A stretch of DNA of 6,253 bases from an uncultured Actinomycetes bacterium. GTDB lineage: Bacteria > Actinomycetota > Actinomycetes > S36-B12. The notes beneath the pieces were generated by a model. The model was given only the letters and a program-made list of their open reading frames with translations, made no database searches and was not told the DNA's origin. How positions within the stretch are numbered: the first letter of the stretch is position 1; each line of letters begins with the position of its first letter. The stretch spans positions 1 to 6,253 of the forward strand of contig CAIXFB010000405.1 of the NCBI GenBank assembly GCA_903918595.1. Direction: 5' to 3'. The translations under genes and the position numbers were made by a program. Below, piece by piece: positions 5,828 to 6,253 of the stretch.

Positions 5828-6253
5828 AGGTGCTCTTCGGAAATCGAATTGCCACCGTCTACGACGATCACCTGTCCGGTGATGTAACCGGCGCCCGGCG
5901 AGGCGAGCCACGCCACAGCGCTGGCGATCTCATCGGGATTTCCGCAGCGCCCAACCGGGCAGATCGCACCTTCGGCGGCTTCTTGCGGCCCGAGTGATGC
6001 AGTGGCTATCCAACCGGGTGCGACCGCATTGACGGTTACTCCCTGGCGGGCTGAATCCACGGCCATCGCCCGGGTTAGTCCGACCATCCCGGCTTTGGCT
6101 GCCGCGTAGACCGCTTGCCCTCGCATTGCAACAACAGGTCCGGTGACACTCGAGACGTTCACGATCCGACCCCAACCTGCCTCGATCATGGGACCCACCA
6201 CTGCGCGGCTGACCATGAAAGCGGTGTCGAGGTTGCGAGTCATTCCGGCGCGC
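5818..6253 (-). CDS. Short-chain dehydrogenase/reductase (FabG-like), N-terminus cut by the window edge
   Basis: This is the C-terminal 144 residues of a classical SDR oxidoreductase using NAD(P)H. The substrate is unknown; it resembles 3-oxoacyl-ACP reductases. The frame is open through the right edge. The ATG at 6243 is an internal methionine, not the start, because the Rossmann TGxxxGIG region and about 100 residues are missing. Counting from that methionine, the catalytic tetrad is present: N4 (NLDTAF), S32 (NVSSVTG), Y46 and K50 (YAAAKAG). Then come VNAVAPGWI (the PG motif after the active site), RCGNPDEIASAVAWLAS, and the C-terminal YITGQVIVVDGG typical of FabG-like enzymes. One residue more than in E. 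coli FabG separates S and Y. It ends at a TAG inside the tandem duplication, convergent with the hydrolase gene. Acetoacetyl-CoA reductase or another SDR role is equally possible. Confidence 0.9.
   Translation of the reverse strand, partial: RAGMTRNLDTAFMVSRAVVGPMIEAGWGRIVNVSSVTGPVVAMRGQAVYAAAKAGMVGLTRAMAVDSARQGVTVNAVAPGWIATASLGPQEAAEGAICPVGRCGNPDEIASAVAWLASPGAGYITGQVIVVDGGNSISEEHLNN

Overview
The window looks like chromosomal DNA from an actinomycete (Actinomycetota) of moderately high GC. The evidence is the actinobacterial style of CydA/CydB, the Pat-type aromatic aminotransferase, the use of GTG starts, and two start codons that appear to lack Shine-Dalgarno sequences. I cannot name the genus. 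There are four complete genes and two cut by the window edges. I see no RNA genes, mobile elements or CRISPR arrays.

Left third (1-2277, minus strand): the cytochrome bd quinol oxidase operon cydA-cydB. CydA is complete and carries all expected haem and quinol residues. CydB runs off the left edge with about 284 residues visible. The two genes are 14 bp apart and each has a good ribosome binding site. The 167 bp upstream of cydA (2278-2444) are dense in symmetry. They hold a near-consensus DosR/DevR-type hypoxia box with two extra GGGAC half-sites, a 14-bp dyad, and a 27-bp dyad just before the cydA ribosome binding site. This is the most interesting part of the window: it suggests oxygen- or redox-responsive control of the bd oxidase, and possibly of the divergent gene too.

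Middle (2445-4461): a plus-strand EamA/DMT-family ten-helix transporter runs convergently into a minus-strand PLP-dependent aminotransferase (Pat, HisC-like). Their 3' ends overlap by 20 bp.

Right third (4534-6253): divergent from pat is a secreted clan GH-A glycoside hydrolase of unknown substrate. It is followed, tail to tail, by the C-terminal part of an SDR-family reductase that is cut by the right edge. The 36-bp gap between them holds an 18-bp tandem duplication. The duplication forms a 10-bp hairpin, probably a shared terminator, and repeats the SDR stop codon.

The genes do not form one pathway. Apart from cydAB they look like independent transcription units, arranged as alternating divergent and convergent pairs. 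No wholly new system is evident; the novelty lies in the regulatory DNA and in the unassigned hydrolase.
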